In this document: positions 7,490 through 16,428 of the stretch, in pieces | How the letters are laid out: every line of letters starts with the position of its first letter | How positions within the stretch are numbered: the stretch's first letter is position 1 | Notes under the pieces: generated by a model | Databases searched by the model: none | What the model was told of the DNA's origin: nothing | Seen by the model: only the letters and a program-made list of their open reading frames with translations | NCBI GenBank assembly: GCA_027100635.1 | Contig: JAMOOQ010000010.1 | Location: 1 to 58,521, forward strand | Length of the DNA: 58,521 nt | Direction: 5' to 3' | From: Campylobacteraceae bacterium | GTDB taxonomy: Bacteria > Campylobacterota > Campylobacteria > Campylobacterales > Sulfurovaceae | Translations under genes and position numbers: made by a program

Positions 7490-8241
7490 TATTCTCTCTC
7501 TTTTATTATCATCTCTATAATCTCATTTTTAACAAAAACTAAATTTCTATAAATATCTTTTAAATCTTCTATCTTTGTGCTATCAAAATTGGCACTTACA
7601 AAATATTGATATTTATTTTCTCCTAATTTTTCTAAAATTACAAAGTTCCAAATCGCCCCTACGATATAAGCACCTCTAATAGATTTTTGATTATTAAGTT
7701 CTACAGCAGAGATAAGTTCTGCTAAAAGTTGTGGTTCAGGATAAGCATTGATTTGACCTTTTTTAAACTCTTGAATAAAGAAATATGGTTTTTTACTTCT
7801 TATTAACCCTTTAGAAACTACAAAATCTGTGGTTCCACTAAATATAAATTCATCTGTTTCGTATCTAAGTTGAAGCTCATAAAAGTCTCTAAATTTATTA
7901 TCAAAAGATTTAAATTTAACTTTATTTAAAATTGGAATAATAACATTTACTTTTAAATCCTCTTCATTATAATCATATATTAAATCTTTATTTTCTAAAA
8001 TTAGTTGATGAAAAAATTCTTCTAATTCTTGAGATATTTTTATATTATTAGTAAACCATTTTTCAAACTTATCTCTATTTAGTTCTCTTTGAATATCAAC
8101 TAAATTATATAAATCATTTTTACTAATTTTACTAAAACTATAAATCGGCACACCATCATAATTTTTACCTTCAAGATGATTTACTTTTTGTTGTAACTCT
8201 TTAATTTCCTGTAATAGTTTTAACTCTATCTCCTCAGTCAT
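7489..8241 (-). CDS. PD-(D/E)XK-like nuclease-fold protein with N-terminal coiled coil
   Basis: This 250-residue protein begins with a short coiled coil (EIELKLLQEIKELQQKVNHLE, about 4-24). Its centre holds a PD-(D/E)XK-like core: TDFVV (about 137-141), FIQEFKKG (about 154-161) and then PQLLAELISA, a conserved Q/E helix seen in the N-terminal nuclease domain of type I restriction HsdR-like and related proteins. The spacing D...ExK and the following helix support the fold, but activity is unproven. It is co-transcribed with the AAA/PD-(D/E)XK gene (1-base overlap) and starts 11 bases after the stop of trpG/pabA, so read-through from the core operon is possible. Confidence 0.6.
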   Translation of the reverse strand: MTEEIELKLLQEIKELQQKVNHLEGKNYDGVPIYSFSKISKNDLYNLVDIQRELNRDKFEKWFTNNIKISQELEEFFHQLILENKDLIYDYNEEDLKVNVIIPILNKVKFKSFDNKFRDFYELQLRYETDEFIFSGTTDFVVSKGLIRSKKPYFFIQEFKKGQINAYPEPQLLAELISAVELNNQKSIRGAYIVGAIWNFVILEKLGENKYQYFVSANFDSTKIEDLKDIYRNLVFVKNEIIEMIIKERE

Positions 8242-8252
8242 TATAATACTCC

Positions 8253-8822
8253 TTAGATTTTCAGAAAATTATCCAATATCTCATGACCAAATTCACTCAT
8301 AATTGATTCAGGATGAAACTGTACTCCATAAATATTTTTATCTTTAATCTCAAGAGCCATAATCTCATTATCGTCTTGACTGTATGCTGTAATTTCTATT
8401 TGATTTGGAAGATTATCTTGATTTACACTTAAGGAGTGATATCTTGTGGCTCTAAATTCATTTGGAATATCTTTAAAAATAATTGAATCTTTATTAAGTT
8501 TTATCTGAGAAGTTTTACCATGCATCATATTTTTTGCTCTTATCACCTCTGCTCCAAATGCTTGTGCAATACTTTGATGACCAAGGCATATTCCAAATAT
8601 CGGCAAAGTGTCTGAGAACTCTTTTATTACATCTAGCGTGACTCCTGCTTCATCTGGAGTTGATGGTCCAGGAGAAAGTATTATTTTTGATGGATTAAGA
8701 GCTTTTATCTCATCTATTGTAAGCTCATCATTTCTAATAACTTTTAAATCTGCACCTAATTCTCTACAATATTGAACTACATTATATGTAAAACTATCAT
8801 AATTATCTATCATTAAAACCAA
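8253..8822 (-). CDS. trpG: Anthranilate/aminodeoxychorismate synthase glutamine amidotransferase
   Basis: This class I glutamine amidotransferase releases ammonia from glutamine for anthranilate or 4-amino-4-deoxychorismate synthesis. Seen: IDNYDSFTYNVVQY at the N-terminus, SPGPSTPDEAG, the nucleophile elbow FGICLGHQSIAQAFGA and the catalytic VQFHPESIMSE. I choose the TTG at 8822, because AAAGGA lies about 7 bases upstream and the resulting MVLMIDNYDSF matches the family N-terminus. An ATG three codons later is possible, and an upstream in-frame ATG adds 15 unrelated residues. No trpE/pabB partner is in the window, so trpG and pabA cannot be separated; many bacteria use one protein for both. 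Confidence 0.88.
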   Translation of the reverse strand: MVLMIDNYDSFTYNVVQYCRELGADLKVIRNDELTIDEIKALNPSKIILSPGPSTPDEAGVTLDVIKEFSDTLPIFGICLGHQSIAQAFGAEVIRAKNMMHGKTSQIKLNKDSIIFKDIPNEFRATRYHSLSVNQDNLPNQIEITAYSQDDNEIMALEIKDKNIYGVQFHPESIMSEFGHEILDNFLKI

Positions 8823-8872
8823 AATAATATCCTTTTGTCTTTCTTTAATGATATAATTATAACTCAATAAGA

Positions 8873-10087
8873 TTAATTTTGTAGCATTCCCTTTAAGATA
8901 ATCTTACCATCTTCTACTCCAGGTTGATTATATGTATTTACATCAAGAAGTATTCCAACCGAACTAGTTAATAGTTCATAATAATATATAAGTTCTCCAA
9001 TATGTAACTCATCAATATGGGGAAGTGTTATTACATCAAGAGGTATTTTAATCTCTTTTAGCGATTGAAGTGTTGCTTTTGCCTGTTTATTAATAAGGGT
9101 ATTAAAAGCAACTCCATTAACAATATCTAACTCCTCTAAGTATTTTAATGAAATATTTGGAATATCAAGTTTTAGTTTAAAGTCATCAACCATAATAAAG
9201 GTTACACTTTTGTTTCTTATCCCCTCTACAATTAATTGTAAAAATGAATGTTGATCTTTTGGACCAATAAGTCCAATAGGGGTTAATCCCACATTTAAGC
9301 TTGAATGATTCTGTTTTTTTCCTAAAGACTCTCCCCAAAGTTGTACATACCATTCACAAAAATATTTTAAAGACTCCGAATATGTAAAAATTGTATTAAT
9401 ATTATATGTATTATAATTATTTGCTATATGTGTAGCTTTTTTTAATAAAATATTTTTAATATATCCATCATTAAAAAAACTAACCTCCATCCGTTTTGCA
9501 CCCTCTAAAATATTTTTTATATCAATACCAACTAAAGCAAGTGGTACTAATCCAATATTAGAAAGAACTGAAAATCTTCCTCCAACATTTTTAGGGATAA
9601 ACATAGATTTTGAACCTATAGATTTTGCAAATTTATGCAGTTTAGACTTTTTTTCTGTAATAAAACTAAAATATTTACTATCTTGATTTAATAGACTATA
9701 AATATATTTAAAGATAGAGATTGTTTCAATTGTATTCCCTGATTTACTAACCATAAGAAAATGACTATTTTTAATATCAATATGTTTAATTAAATCTTGT
9801 AATTCAGATGGGTCTGTACTTTCAAGAAAATACATCTTTCTTTTTAATTCTTTTGAAGATACTAAAAATTTATAAATTGCTCTTGTTCCTAAAGAGCTTC
9901 CACCAATTCCAATAACTATTATATTTTTAATATCAGGATACTCTTTATCAAAATTTTCTACAAACTTATTTAACTTATTTAACTTTTGAGATGGTAAATT
10001 ATAATAACCAACACTATCTCTCTCTGCTAATATTTTTCTAAAAAGAGATTTATGAATATCTATATCAAAGTACAAATCATTTTTCAT
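8873..10087 (-). CDS. pgi: Glucose-6-phosphate isomerase
   Basis: It interconverts glucose 6-phosphate and fructose 6-phosphate in the cytosol. At 404 residues it is the short form usual in Campylobacterota (the E. coli enzyme has about 550). Seen: IGIGGSSLGTRAIYKFL (phosphate loop), VSKSGNTIETISIF, the signature GGRFSVLSNIGLVPLA, GESLGKK, and GPKDQHSFLQLIVEG. The start overlaps the stop of the upstream phosphohexomutase gene by 1 base (TAATG), so both sugar-phosphate enzymes are made from one transcript. A 50-base gap separates it from trpG downstream. Confidence 0.95.
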   Translation of the reverse strand: MKNDLYFDIDIHKSLFRKILAERDSVGYYNLPSQKLNKLNKFVENFDKEYPDIKNIIVIGIGGSSLGTRAIYKFLVSSKELKRKMYFLESTDPSELQDLIKHIDIKNSHFLMVSKSGNTIETISIFKYIYSLLNQDSKYFSFITEKKSKLHKFAKSIGSKSMFIPKNVGGRFSVLSNIGLVPLALVGIDIKNILEGAKRMEVSFFNDGYIKNILLKKATHIANNYNTYNINTIFTYSESLKYFCEWYVQLWGESLGKKQNHSSLNVGLTPIGLIGPKDQHSFLQLIVEGIRNKSVTFIMVDDFKLKLDIPNISLKYLEELDIVNGVAFNTLINKQAKATLQSLKEIKIPLDVITLPHIDELHIGELIYYYELLTSSVGILLDVNTYNQPGVEDGKIILKGMLQN

Positions 10088-11481
10088 TATATTAAACCTT
10101 TGGCTTGTTCTATAAGTTGATTTATTTTCTTTTCATACAAAGTTGCATATTCTTGAGTAGTTGCTTCAAATCTTGTAACTAAAACAGGTGTTGTATTACT
10201 TGCTCTTACCAATCCCCAACCATTTTCAAAAATCACTCTAACTCCATCAACTGTAATAAGCTCTTTTATTTTTGGAAAATCACTAGGTAAATCATTTAAT
10301 AGTTCAATAAATTTATCTACTACAGCAAATTTATCATCTTCGCTAACCTTTACTTTAATCTCCTCTGTAGAAAATAGTTTGGGTAAAGATTCCACTTCTA
10401 AATCTAAATCCATCCCATTATAAATTAACTCCAATACCCTTAGAGTTGCATATAGTGCATCATCAAATCCAAAATATCTATCATTAAAAAATATATGTCC
10501 ACTAACCTCTGCTGCTAAAGAAGCATTTAGTTCTTTGATTTTCATTTTAAGATTACTATGACCTGTTTTATACATTACAGCTTTACCAATACGGTTAAGT
10601 TCATCATACATAACTTGTGAACACTTTACCTCACCAATAACGGTTGGATTTTCTATAGCTTTAGCAAGTAATATAGCTAAAATATCACCTTTAATATTAT
10701 ATTTTTTAGTTAATACGGCTATTCTATCAGCATCTCCATCATAAGCAAATCCTATATCAAATTCTCCTTTTAAAGCCTCTTTAATATCAACTAAATTCTC
10801 TTCTACACTAGGATCAGGATGATGATTTGGAAAGGTTCCATCTGGAGTTGCATAAATAGCACTATAGTTTAAGTTTAATCTATCAAATATCTCTGTAATT
10901 GCAGTATCAGCCACACCATTACCACAATCTATAATTATTTTTTTATCTAAATTTTTTAAGTGGCTAAACTCTTTAACTAAATAATCTATATATCCACTTG
11001 TGACATCAATATTTTCAGATTTTATATTATCTTCTATAGTTATCTTAGAGTCTAAAATATTATCACCTAAAGAGTATATCTCATCACCAAAAAAAGGTTT
11101 TTTATCTATTGTAATTTTAAATCCATTATATTCACTTGGATTATGAGAACCTGTAATCATAATGGAAGCAAAAGGGGTTACATGAAGATAATCTACATCA
11201 TAAGATTGATAGTTTCCAAAATAATTTATAGGAGTGGCAACCATCCCCATATCCAAAACACTACAACCAGCTTTATTAAGTCCACTTGTTAAATAATCTC
11301 TTAAAATTGGCGAATGACTTCTTGCATCATATCCAATTGAAACAAAGAGCTTATCTGTACTTTTATATCGTTTTAAAATCTCTTTTCCCAAAAAAAATCC
11401 TATTAATTTTACAGATTTTTCATTTAATTCTTTTTCAAAAATACCTCTTATATCATATTCTCTAAATATATTTTTTGTCAT
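10087..11481 (-). CDS. manB: Phosphomannomutase/phosphoglucomutase
   Basis: This alpha-D-phosphohexomutase moves the phosphate between C6 and C1 of mannose or glucose phosphates, feeding LPS/glycan precursor synthesis. Seen: FREYDIRGIF at the N-terminus, the phosphoserine loop TGSHNPSEYNGFK, the metal loop DGDADR, EVSGHIFF, and the C-terminal phosphate-binding VRASNTTPVLVTRFE. The start at 11481 (MTKNIFREYDIRG) has AGGA upstream and matches the family. A longer frame with 40 more residues exists upstream, but those codons come from intergenic repeat units and are rejected. It is translationally coupled to pgi. The choice between manB and pgm names is not certain. Confidence 0.9.
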   Translation of the reverse strand: MTKNIFREYDIRGIFEKELNEKSVKLIGFFLGKEILKRYKSTDKLFVSIGYDARSHSPILRDYLTSGLNKAGCSVLDMGMVATPINYFGNYQSYDVDYLHVTPFASIMITGSHNPSEYNGFKITIDKKPFFGDEIYSLGDNILDSKITIEDNIKSENIDVTSGYIDYLVKEFSHLKNLDKKIIIDCGNGVADTAITEIFDRLNLNYSAIYATPDGTFPNHHPDPSVEENLVDIKEALKGEFDIGFAYDGDADRIAVLTKKYNIKGDILAILLAKAIENPTVIGEVKCSQVMYDELNRIGKAVMYKTGHSNLKMKIKELNASLAAEVSGHIFFNDRYFGFDDALYATLRVLELIYNGMDLDLEVESLPKLFSTEEIKVKVSEDDKFAVVDKFIELLNDLPSDFPKIKELITVDGVRVIFENGWGLVRASNTTPVLVTRFEATTQEYATLYEKKINQLIEQAKGLI

Positions 11482-11520
11482 AAAATGTCCTAATTCTTTG
11501 ATTAAACTTCTTTCAAAACT

Positions 11521-11622
11521 AGATTCTGAATTAAATTCAGAATGACAAACAATCATTTCAGAATGACAAACAATCATTTCAGAATGACAAACAACCGTCA
11601 TTCCGTGCTTGACACGGAATCT
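11521..11622. repeat. Two stem-loop repeats flanking 21-bp tandem repeats
   Basis: Positions 11521-11546 hold AGATTCTGAATTAAATTCAGAATGAC and 11597-11622 hold a second element with stem ATTCCGTG/CACGGAAT around CTTGA. Between them are just over two copies of a 21-bp unit beginning AATGACAAACAATC. They lie between ciaB and the phosphohexomutase gene and belong to the dispersed dRS3-like family described in the findings. Confidence 0.8.
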
Positions 11623-11655
11623 AAAAATAAATTTTGAAAGAAATCTATTTATATT

Positions 11656-13485
11656 TTATATCTTTACTGTTACTTGTCCAATTTCTTGGTATCTTTCATA
11701 ATATTTTTCTACAAAAGATCTAACAACCTCATTTTTAGGTAAATAAACACCATTATATTTAAAAGCATAATCACTCAGATATATATTTGCATCTTTTTTA
11801 TCTATATAATGATGTACCAATTTCATATAAGCTTTGGTATATAATTTTCTCATTTTTTTATACTGAGAATAGTCTATCTCTATTGTTTTAGTAAATTTGA
11901 TAACTTTACTTTGGAACAGAATATCAAGGTGCATAAGTCCTTCACAATAATATGGTTGAACCTCTCCAACCTCTCTCCATGCCATTAATCCAACAGCACG
12001 AGTAACTATATCATTAATAATATGCTCTCTAAGAGGTTTTTTATCATTAGCAAAAAATGCCATCAAACCTCCTACTGTAGCTTTAAATTCCTCTATATTT
12101 TTAAATTGACCACTTTTATTCATTGATGTTTCTGTTGTATTATCTATCCATAAAATATGCCCAAACTCATGACCAATTGTTGTAATATCATAAATTTTAT
12201 GCCATAAACTTGTTTCTCTTGATATAAAATCTTTTTGATTTAAAATAAACTCTTTCTCAAAAAATTCAACACTTAATTTCATTGTTGGTTTTGCTTTTTT
12301 AGATTCAAGTACAAAATCACTATATGCAAAAATCTTTTTCCCAAGTTTTGATGATACAGATTCATCATTAGGAACAACCTGTGCTGAAAACAAACCATTA
12401 AATTCAGCACCATAAAAGAACATTGGTCTTCCTATATATAGCTGAACTTTATCCACTTGAATAATATTATTTTCTATAATCTTAAGAGCATCTTCTCCTA
12501 TATTTTCTGCCATAGATAATGCAAATTTTTTAATATTATCTTTTGTATTAGAGTTGCTATTTAAAGATGGATTAATAATTCTTAAATCCCACTCAAGAGC
12601 TACTGCTTTTCTGTAATGATCTTCATAATATTCCAATGGATGACCCAATTGAATAGGAGAAGTTATTGCCATCCAGCACTCATCTACTTTTGCCCAATAT
12701 TCTATTAGCTCATCTTTATTTATATGGTTAAAAGCATTTTTTATTGCTAATAGATAATTAATCCACTGCTCTTTTTGATTAAATACAGTGTCCACCTTTT
12801 CGCTTAAAGAATCAATGACCACATTTAGTGTATTTACAATATTATTAACCTCATCACTAAATGCTTCTTTATATGAAACACTTTTATAATTGCCCATATG
12901 GTCTTTTATCAGTACAGAATAACATCTATCACCTACATCATTATACTGATTTAAATCCAACAAAGAATCATCTTGAAGTTTTTGAAAAATTTTCTCTTCG
13001 TCTCCATTAAATAATTGAAATAGCTCTCTATTTACACCATTAATAATATGAGAAGTCCATGAACTTTGCCATCCACTCATAGCAATTCCCACAGCATGAA
13101 CTCCTTGGATAATTGTCCAATAAAACTCATTTAACAAAGATTTTTCTCTCATCCATATCATAAAATTTTCAAACTTATTTATATAAAATCTACTAACAAA
13201 TAGATAGGCTTGTTCTTTTTTATGAAATTTTTCATCTTCTGTAAGATTTAATTTTTTAAGAGCCTCACTTAATGAATCTTCTCGTAAACCTATAACTCTA
13301 TTTAGTGCCACAAGGATATTTTCTTTGTTCTCTTTTAAACCTACTATCTTTAAGAAATCATTAACTAAGAGTTGTGCCTCTTTATGTGAAGAGTTTAAAA
13401 TATTATAATAGCTATTTAACAAAGATTGTCTTATCTGTAATTCATCATAAATTATCTGCAAGTCATTCATAAATTGTTGTTTCAA
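11656..13485 (-). CDS. ciaB: CiaB-family protein with HExxH motif
   Basis: The 609-residue protein matches the Campylobacter invasion antigen B family in length and in conserved blocks such as HIINGVNREL and PIQLGHPLEYYEDHYRKAVALEWDLR. In Campylobacter, CiaB was described as a secreted invasion factor, but the family is widespread in free-living Campylobacterota. The sequence shows HEFGH at 439-443 and a downstream NIEEFKA (E465/E466), the arrangement of a zinc metallopeptidase. I infer a peptidase-like fold. The start is TTG at 13485 with AAAGGA 6 bases upstream. It begins 13 bases after rdgB, so the two are probably co-transcribed. Confidence 0.85.
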   Translation of the reverse strand: MKQQFMNDLQIIYDELQIRQSLLNSYYNILNSSHKEAQLLVNDFLKIVGLKENKENILVALNRVIGLREDSLSEALKKLNLTEDEKFHKKEQAYLFVSRFYINKFENFMIWMREKSLLNEFYWTIIQGVHAVGIAMSGWQSSWTSHIINGVNRELFQLFNGDEEKIFQKLQDDSLLDLNQYNDVGDRCYSVLIKDHMGNYKSVSYKEAFSDEVNNIVNTLNVVIDSLSEKVDTVFNQKEQWINYLLAIKNAFNHINKDELIEYWAKVDECWMAITSPIQLGHPLEYYEDHYRKAVALEWDLRIINPSLNSNSNTKDNIKKFALSMAENIGEDALKIIENNIIQVDKVQLYIGRPMFFYGAEFNGLFSAQVVPNDESVSSKLGKKIFAYSDFVLESKKAKPTMKLSVEFFEKEFILNQKDFISRETSLWHKIYDITTIGHEFGHILWIDNTTETSMNKSGQFKNIEEFKATVGGLMAFFANDKKPLREHIINDIVTRAVGLMAWREVGEVQPYYCEGLMHLDILFQSKVIKFTKTIEIDYSQYKKMRKLYTKAYMKLVHHYIDKKDANIYLSDYAFKYNGVYLPKNEVVRSFVEKYYERYQEIGQVTVKI

Positions 13486-13498
13486 TGTAAATCCTTTT

Positions 13499-14092
13499 TT
13501 AATAATTTTTTAACATTTTAATTATGGGTTTTGCTAAATTAAGTGCTTTTGCACGATGTGAAATATTTGATTTTATATCTTTATCAAGTTCTGCAAGTGT
13601 GTTATTATATCCACTTGGAATAAAAATTGGGTCATATCCAAAACCATTTTTACCTTTTGGAGTATTTATAACATCTCCATGCATCCAGCCATGAACACAA
13701 TATTCACCATATTTTGAAACAATGGCAATGGCACAAGTATAAAATGCATCAGTTTTATTAATATTTAAATTATTTATTTTATCAATAACCATAATAATAT
13801 TATCTTTATCAGTTGCATTTACACCTGCATATCTAGCACTATAAATCCCTGGTTCATCATTAAGAATAGGCAAACTTATACCACTATCATCTGATACTAC
13901 AATATAATCTTCACCATTTAATTTATCATATATTGCTTTGGCTTTTAAAATGGCATTTCCAGCAAATGTATCTTCTGTTTCCTCTATCTCAAACTCATCA
14001 ATAATATCACTATAAACTATTATTTTCTCTTCACATAGCTCTTGAAACTCTTTAAGCTTCCCTCTGTTTGATGTTGCTAATACTATTGTCAT
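13499..14092 (-). CDS. rdgB: Non-canonical purine NTP pyrophosphatase (RdgB/HAM1)
   Basis: It hydrolyses dITP, XTP and similar NTPs to NMP and pyrophosphate, keeping deaminated purines out of nucleic acids. Seen: VLATSNRGKLKEFQEL at the N-terminus, the catalytic VVSDDSGISLPILNDEPGIYSARYAG, and GFGYDPIFIPSGYNNTLAELDKDIKSNISHRAKAL at the C-terminus. The length of 197 residues is normal. AAGG precedes the ATG. It is the first gene of the minus-strand run that continues into ciaB and is divergent from the transporter gene at 14175. Confidence 0.95.
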   Translation of the reverse strand: MTIVLATSNRGKLKEFQELCEEKIIVYSDIIDEFEIEETEDTFAGNAILKAKAIYDKLNGEDYIVVSDDSGISLPILNDEPGIYSARYAGVNATDKDNIIMVIDKINNLNINKTDAFYTCAIAIVSKYGEYCVHGWMHGDVINTPKGKNGFGYDPIFIPSGYNNTLAELDKDIKSNISHRAKALNLAKPIIKMLKNY

Positions 14093-14135
14093 TATTTTTA
14101 CCTTTTTGCTTAGTATTTACCTATTTTTACTACAA

Positions 14136-14141
14136 TATAAT
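14136..14141 (+). promoter_or_regulatory. -10 element for the MFS transporter gene
   Basis: TATAAT stands 33 bases before the start of the transporter gene in the divergent gap, with a T-rich stretch upstream and no evident -35 box, as usual for sigma-70 promoters of Campylobacterota. An AAAGG ribosome binding site follows close to the ATG. Confidence 0.55.
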
Positions 14142-14174
14142 TTATAAAAATTTTATCTAAATAAAGGTATAAAA

Positions 14175-15506
14175 ATGTTTAAACAGATACTTCCTCTAAG
14201 TTCTATTATAGCTCTTAGATTTTTTGGTCTATTTATAGTGTTACCCGTTTTGTCAATATATGCGTTAGAGATGCCAGATTCAACTCCATTCTTAGCAGGT
14301 TTGGTTGTTGGTGGATATGCTCTTACTCAAGCTATTTTTCAGGTTCCATTTGGAGTGTTAAGTGATAAGATAGGTAGAAAAAAGACACTTCTTTTTGGTT
14401 TATTAATCTTTATTGCTGGGTCTGTAATTTGTGCAATGAGCGATGATATATATATGTTGATGTTTGGTAGATTTCTTCAAGGTGCTGGTGCGATTGGTTC
14501 TGTGGTTTCTGCAATGATAGCAGATTTGGTAAAAGAGGAACAACGTGCTCATGCTATGGCAATTATGGGTGGAACTATTGCAATTAGTTTTGCAGTTGCT
14601 ATGATTGTTGCCCCTATTGTAGGTGGGAATTATGGAATTGATAAACTATTTTGGCTAACTGCAATTTTATCTGTAATGGCAATTGCTATTTTGTTTACAA
14701 AAGTTCCCCAGCCTCCTAAAATTGTCCACTCCTATTCACAAGAAGAATCAAAAATGGCAGATATGTTTAAAGATAAATCATTAACTAGAATGTATGTTAC
14801 ATTCTTATTTCATTCCTCAATTATGACAATGGCATTTTTTATTATCCCTGTGGTGATGGTTGATACTTTAGAGAATGGTGGATTTGGATGGGATAAAACA
14901 GAACTTTGGAAAGTTTATCTTCCTGCAATGATATTTGGTCTTTTGGCAATGGGTCCAGCTGCTGTATTTGGTGAAAAATATGGAAAAGGTAGAGAGATAT
15001 TTATAATCTCAATCATCTCAATCTTATTTGGATTTTTAGCAATGGGCTTTGGAGATACTCCATTTATATTTATAGTTGGAGTGATATTATTTTTTATTGG
15101 ATTTAATATGTTTGAACCACTTCTCCAGAGTTTTGTAAGTAAGTTTGCAAAAGTTCATCAAAAAGGTGCAGCGTTAGGTGTGGCTAATACATTTGCGTAT
15201 ACTGGAATATTCTTTGGTGGAATCTTAGCGGGATATATTATGCAACATTATGATAGAGCAACTTTATCTTTGATTGTTGTTGCAATCTCAATATTATGGA
15301 TTATTTGGGTTGCCTCAATGCCAAATCCAGCAAATCGTGCAAATATTTATCTTTCACTTGATATATTTGATAGAGATAAAATTACAGCTCTTAATTCTCA
15401 TAAAGCAATTACTGAAACATATATTAATGAAACAGAACATATTGCAGTAATTAAATACGAAAAGGATATGATAGATGAAGATACTGTAAGAGGGTTATTG
15501 CTATAA
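14175..15506 (+). CDS. YajR-like MFS transporter with C-terminal soluble domain
   Basis: The 443-residue inner-membrane protein has the twelve-helix major facilitator pattern. FGVLSDKIGRKKTLLFG at about 59-75 is the conserved cytoplasmic loop 2-3 motif, and GRFLQGAGAIGSV follows. After helix 12 (about residue 383) there is a soluble tail of about 55 residues (IYLSLDIFDRDKI ... AVIKYEKDMIDEDTVRGLL) with beta-alpha-beta character. This matches the YAM domain of E. coli YajR. The substrate is unknown; drug or metabolite export is the usual inference. It is a single-gene unit with no partner genes next to it. Confidence 0.8.
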   Translation: MFKQILPLSSIIALRFFGLFIVLPVLSIYALEMPDSTPFLAGLVVGGYALTQAIFQVPFGVLSDKIGRKKTLLFGLLIFIAGSVICAMSDDIYMLMFGRFLQGAGAIGSVVSAMIADLVKEEQRAHAMAIMGGTIAISFAVAMIVAPIVGGNYGIDKLFWLTAILSVMAIAILFTKVPQPPKIVHSYSQEESKMADMFKDKSLTRMYVTFLFHSSIMTMAFFIIPVVMVDTLENGGFGWDKTELWKVYLPAMIFGLLAMGPAAVFGEKYGKGREIFIISIISILFGFLAMGFGDTPFIFIVGVILFFIGFNMFEPLLQSFVSKFAKVHQKGAALGVANTFAYTGIFFGGILAGYIMQHYDRATLSLIVVAISILWIIWVASMPNPANRANIYLSLDIFDRDKITALNSHKAITETYINETEHIAVIKYEKDMIDEDTVRGLLL

Positions 15507-15568
15507 AATTTTTTATAGCTATATTCTACTTTAAGCACAAAATAACGATAATTTGTTATTCTTGTGCA

Positions 15569-15670
15569 GGACGAGAAATCTAAGTTTTAGACTTCATACA
15601 AAACTCATCTCGTCCAAGAAAAAGCTTAATTCATTGGGCATTGGGTTAAAGCCATCTCGTCCAAGAAAAA
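15569..15670. repeat. Palindromic intergenic repeat with direct repeats
   Basis: GGACGAGA at 15569-15576 and its complement TCTCGTCC at 15608-15615 bracket an imperfect palindrome. The unit CATCTCGTCCAAGAAAAAG occurs at 15606-15624 and again at 15652-15670. It relates to the palindromes at 38585-38637 and 50469-50521. It fills most of the gap between two convergent genes and might also serve as a bidirectional terminator. Confidence 0.65.
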
Positions 15671-15726
15671 GTTTTTTATAAATTCTATCCTCTTTTTGTT
15701 GTGTATTGCTGATATAGAATCACTTA

Positions 15727-16293
15727 TTATTTACTCCAATTTTTAATATAATTTTTTGCTTTTTCATCAAGCATTTTCATTCTATCTTTACCTTTTGGTA
15801 TAGTTTTTCTTAAATTTTTCATCTCTTTTAAAAAATCATTAATTCCATCAGGGATAAGATTTTGTAGATATATTCTTAGGTGTTTTGCCATAGCAGGAGA
15901 TGCTCCAGATGTAGAAATAGCTATAGTTAAATCATCTTTTTTTACATAAGAAGGAAATATAAAATCACAGTAATCTACTGAATCAACAGAGTTACAAAGA
16001 CAGTTATATTTTTTTGATTCTTGAAAAATTTCTGCTTGAAGAGGAATATCATCAACAGCAACTATAACAATTGCAAAATCTTTAATATCACCAACTTTAT
16101 ACTCTCGTTGTTCATAAACTAAACTATTTTCAGAAATATCATTTAGCATCTTATCGGATAATTCAAGTGCCACTACTGTTATATCTTTTGTAAAATCCAA
16201 CAGATGCTCAAGTTTTTCATGGGCAATATACCCACCACCAACAATTAAGATTTTTTTATTATCAAGTTTTAGAAAGGCTGGGAAATAACTCAT
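15727..16293 (-). CDS. Precorrin-2 dehydrogenase/sirohydrochlorin ferrochelatase-like (siroheme synthase)
   Basis: It converts precorrin-2 to sirohydrochlorin with NAD and probably inserts iron to give siroheme. The 188-residue length equals the CysG N-terminal/Met8p module without the methyltransferase half. Seen: FPAFLKLDNKKILIVGGGYIAHEKLEHLL (Rossmann glycine loop), VVAVDDIPLQAEIFQESK, CNSVDSVDYCDFIFPS and TIAISTSGASPAMAKHLR. The gene is divergent from the siroheme decarboxylase gene, which uses the product. The pair therefore feeds heme d1 or alternative heme synthesis rather than only sulfite or nitrite reductase siroheme. Confidence 0.88.
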   Translation of the reverse strand: MSYFPAFLKLDNKKILIVGGGYIAHEKLEHLLDFTKDITVVALELSDKMLNDISENSLVYEQREYKVGDIKDFAIVIVAVDDIPLQAEIFQESKKYNCLCNSVDSVDYCDFIFPSYVKKDDLTIAISTSGASPAMAKHLRIYLQNLIPDGINDFLKEMKNLRKTIPKGKDRMKMLDEKAKNYIKNWSK

Positions 16294-16350
16294 TAAATAT
16301 CTTCTCTCATATTTTTATTAGTATAATAACATATTAGCAAAATTATAAAC

Positions 16351-16364
16351 TTAATCTATATCAA
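16351..16364. promoter_or_regulatory. FNR/CRP-type (NnrR-like) site between siroheme genes
   Basis: TTAATCTATATCAA differs from the FNR/CRP-family consensus TTGAT-N4-ATCAA at one base. Its centre lies 32 bases before the centre of a TACAAT -10 box at 16387-16392, placing it close to -41.5, the class II activator position for the plus-strand decarboxylase gene. It also lies upstream of the divergent siroheme synthase gene. The match is by eye only. Confidence 0.45.
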
Positions 16365-16428
16365 CACATATTAATTTAAAATAGATTACAATGGTAAAAT
16401 CAAATAAATAATAAGAAGAATTAATAAT

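Noticed and set aside
11482-11601. A 40-residue N-terminal extension of the phosphohexomutase with repeated CHSEMIV units
   Set aside because: The codons are intergenic repeat units that happen to lack stops. The family start MTKNIFREYDIRG at 11481 has its own ribosome binding site.
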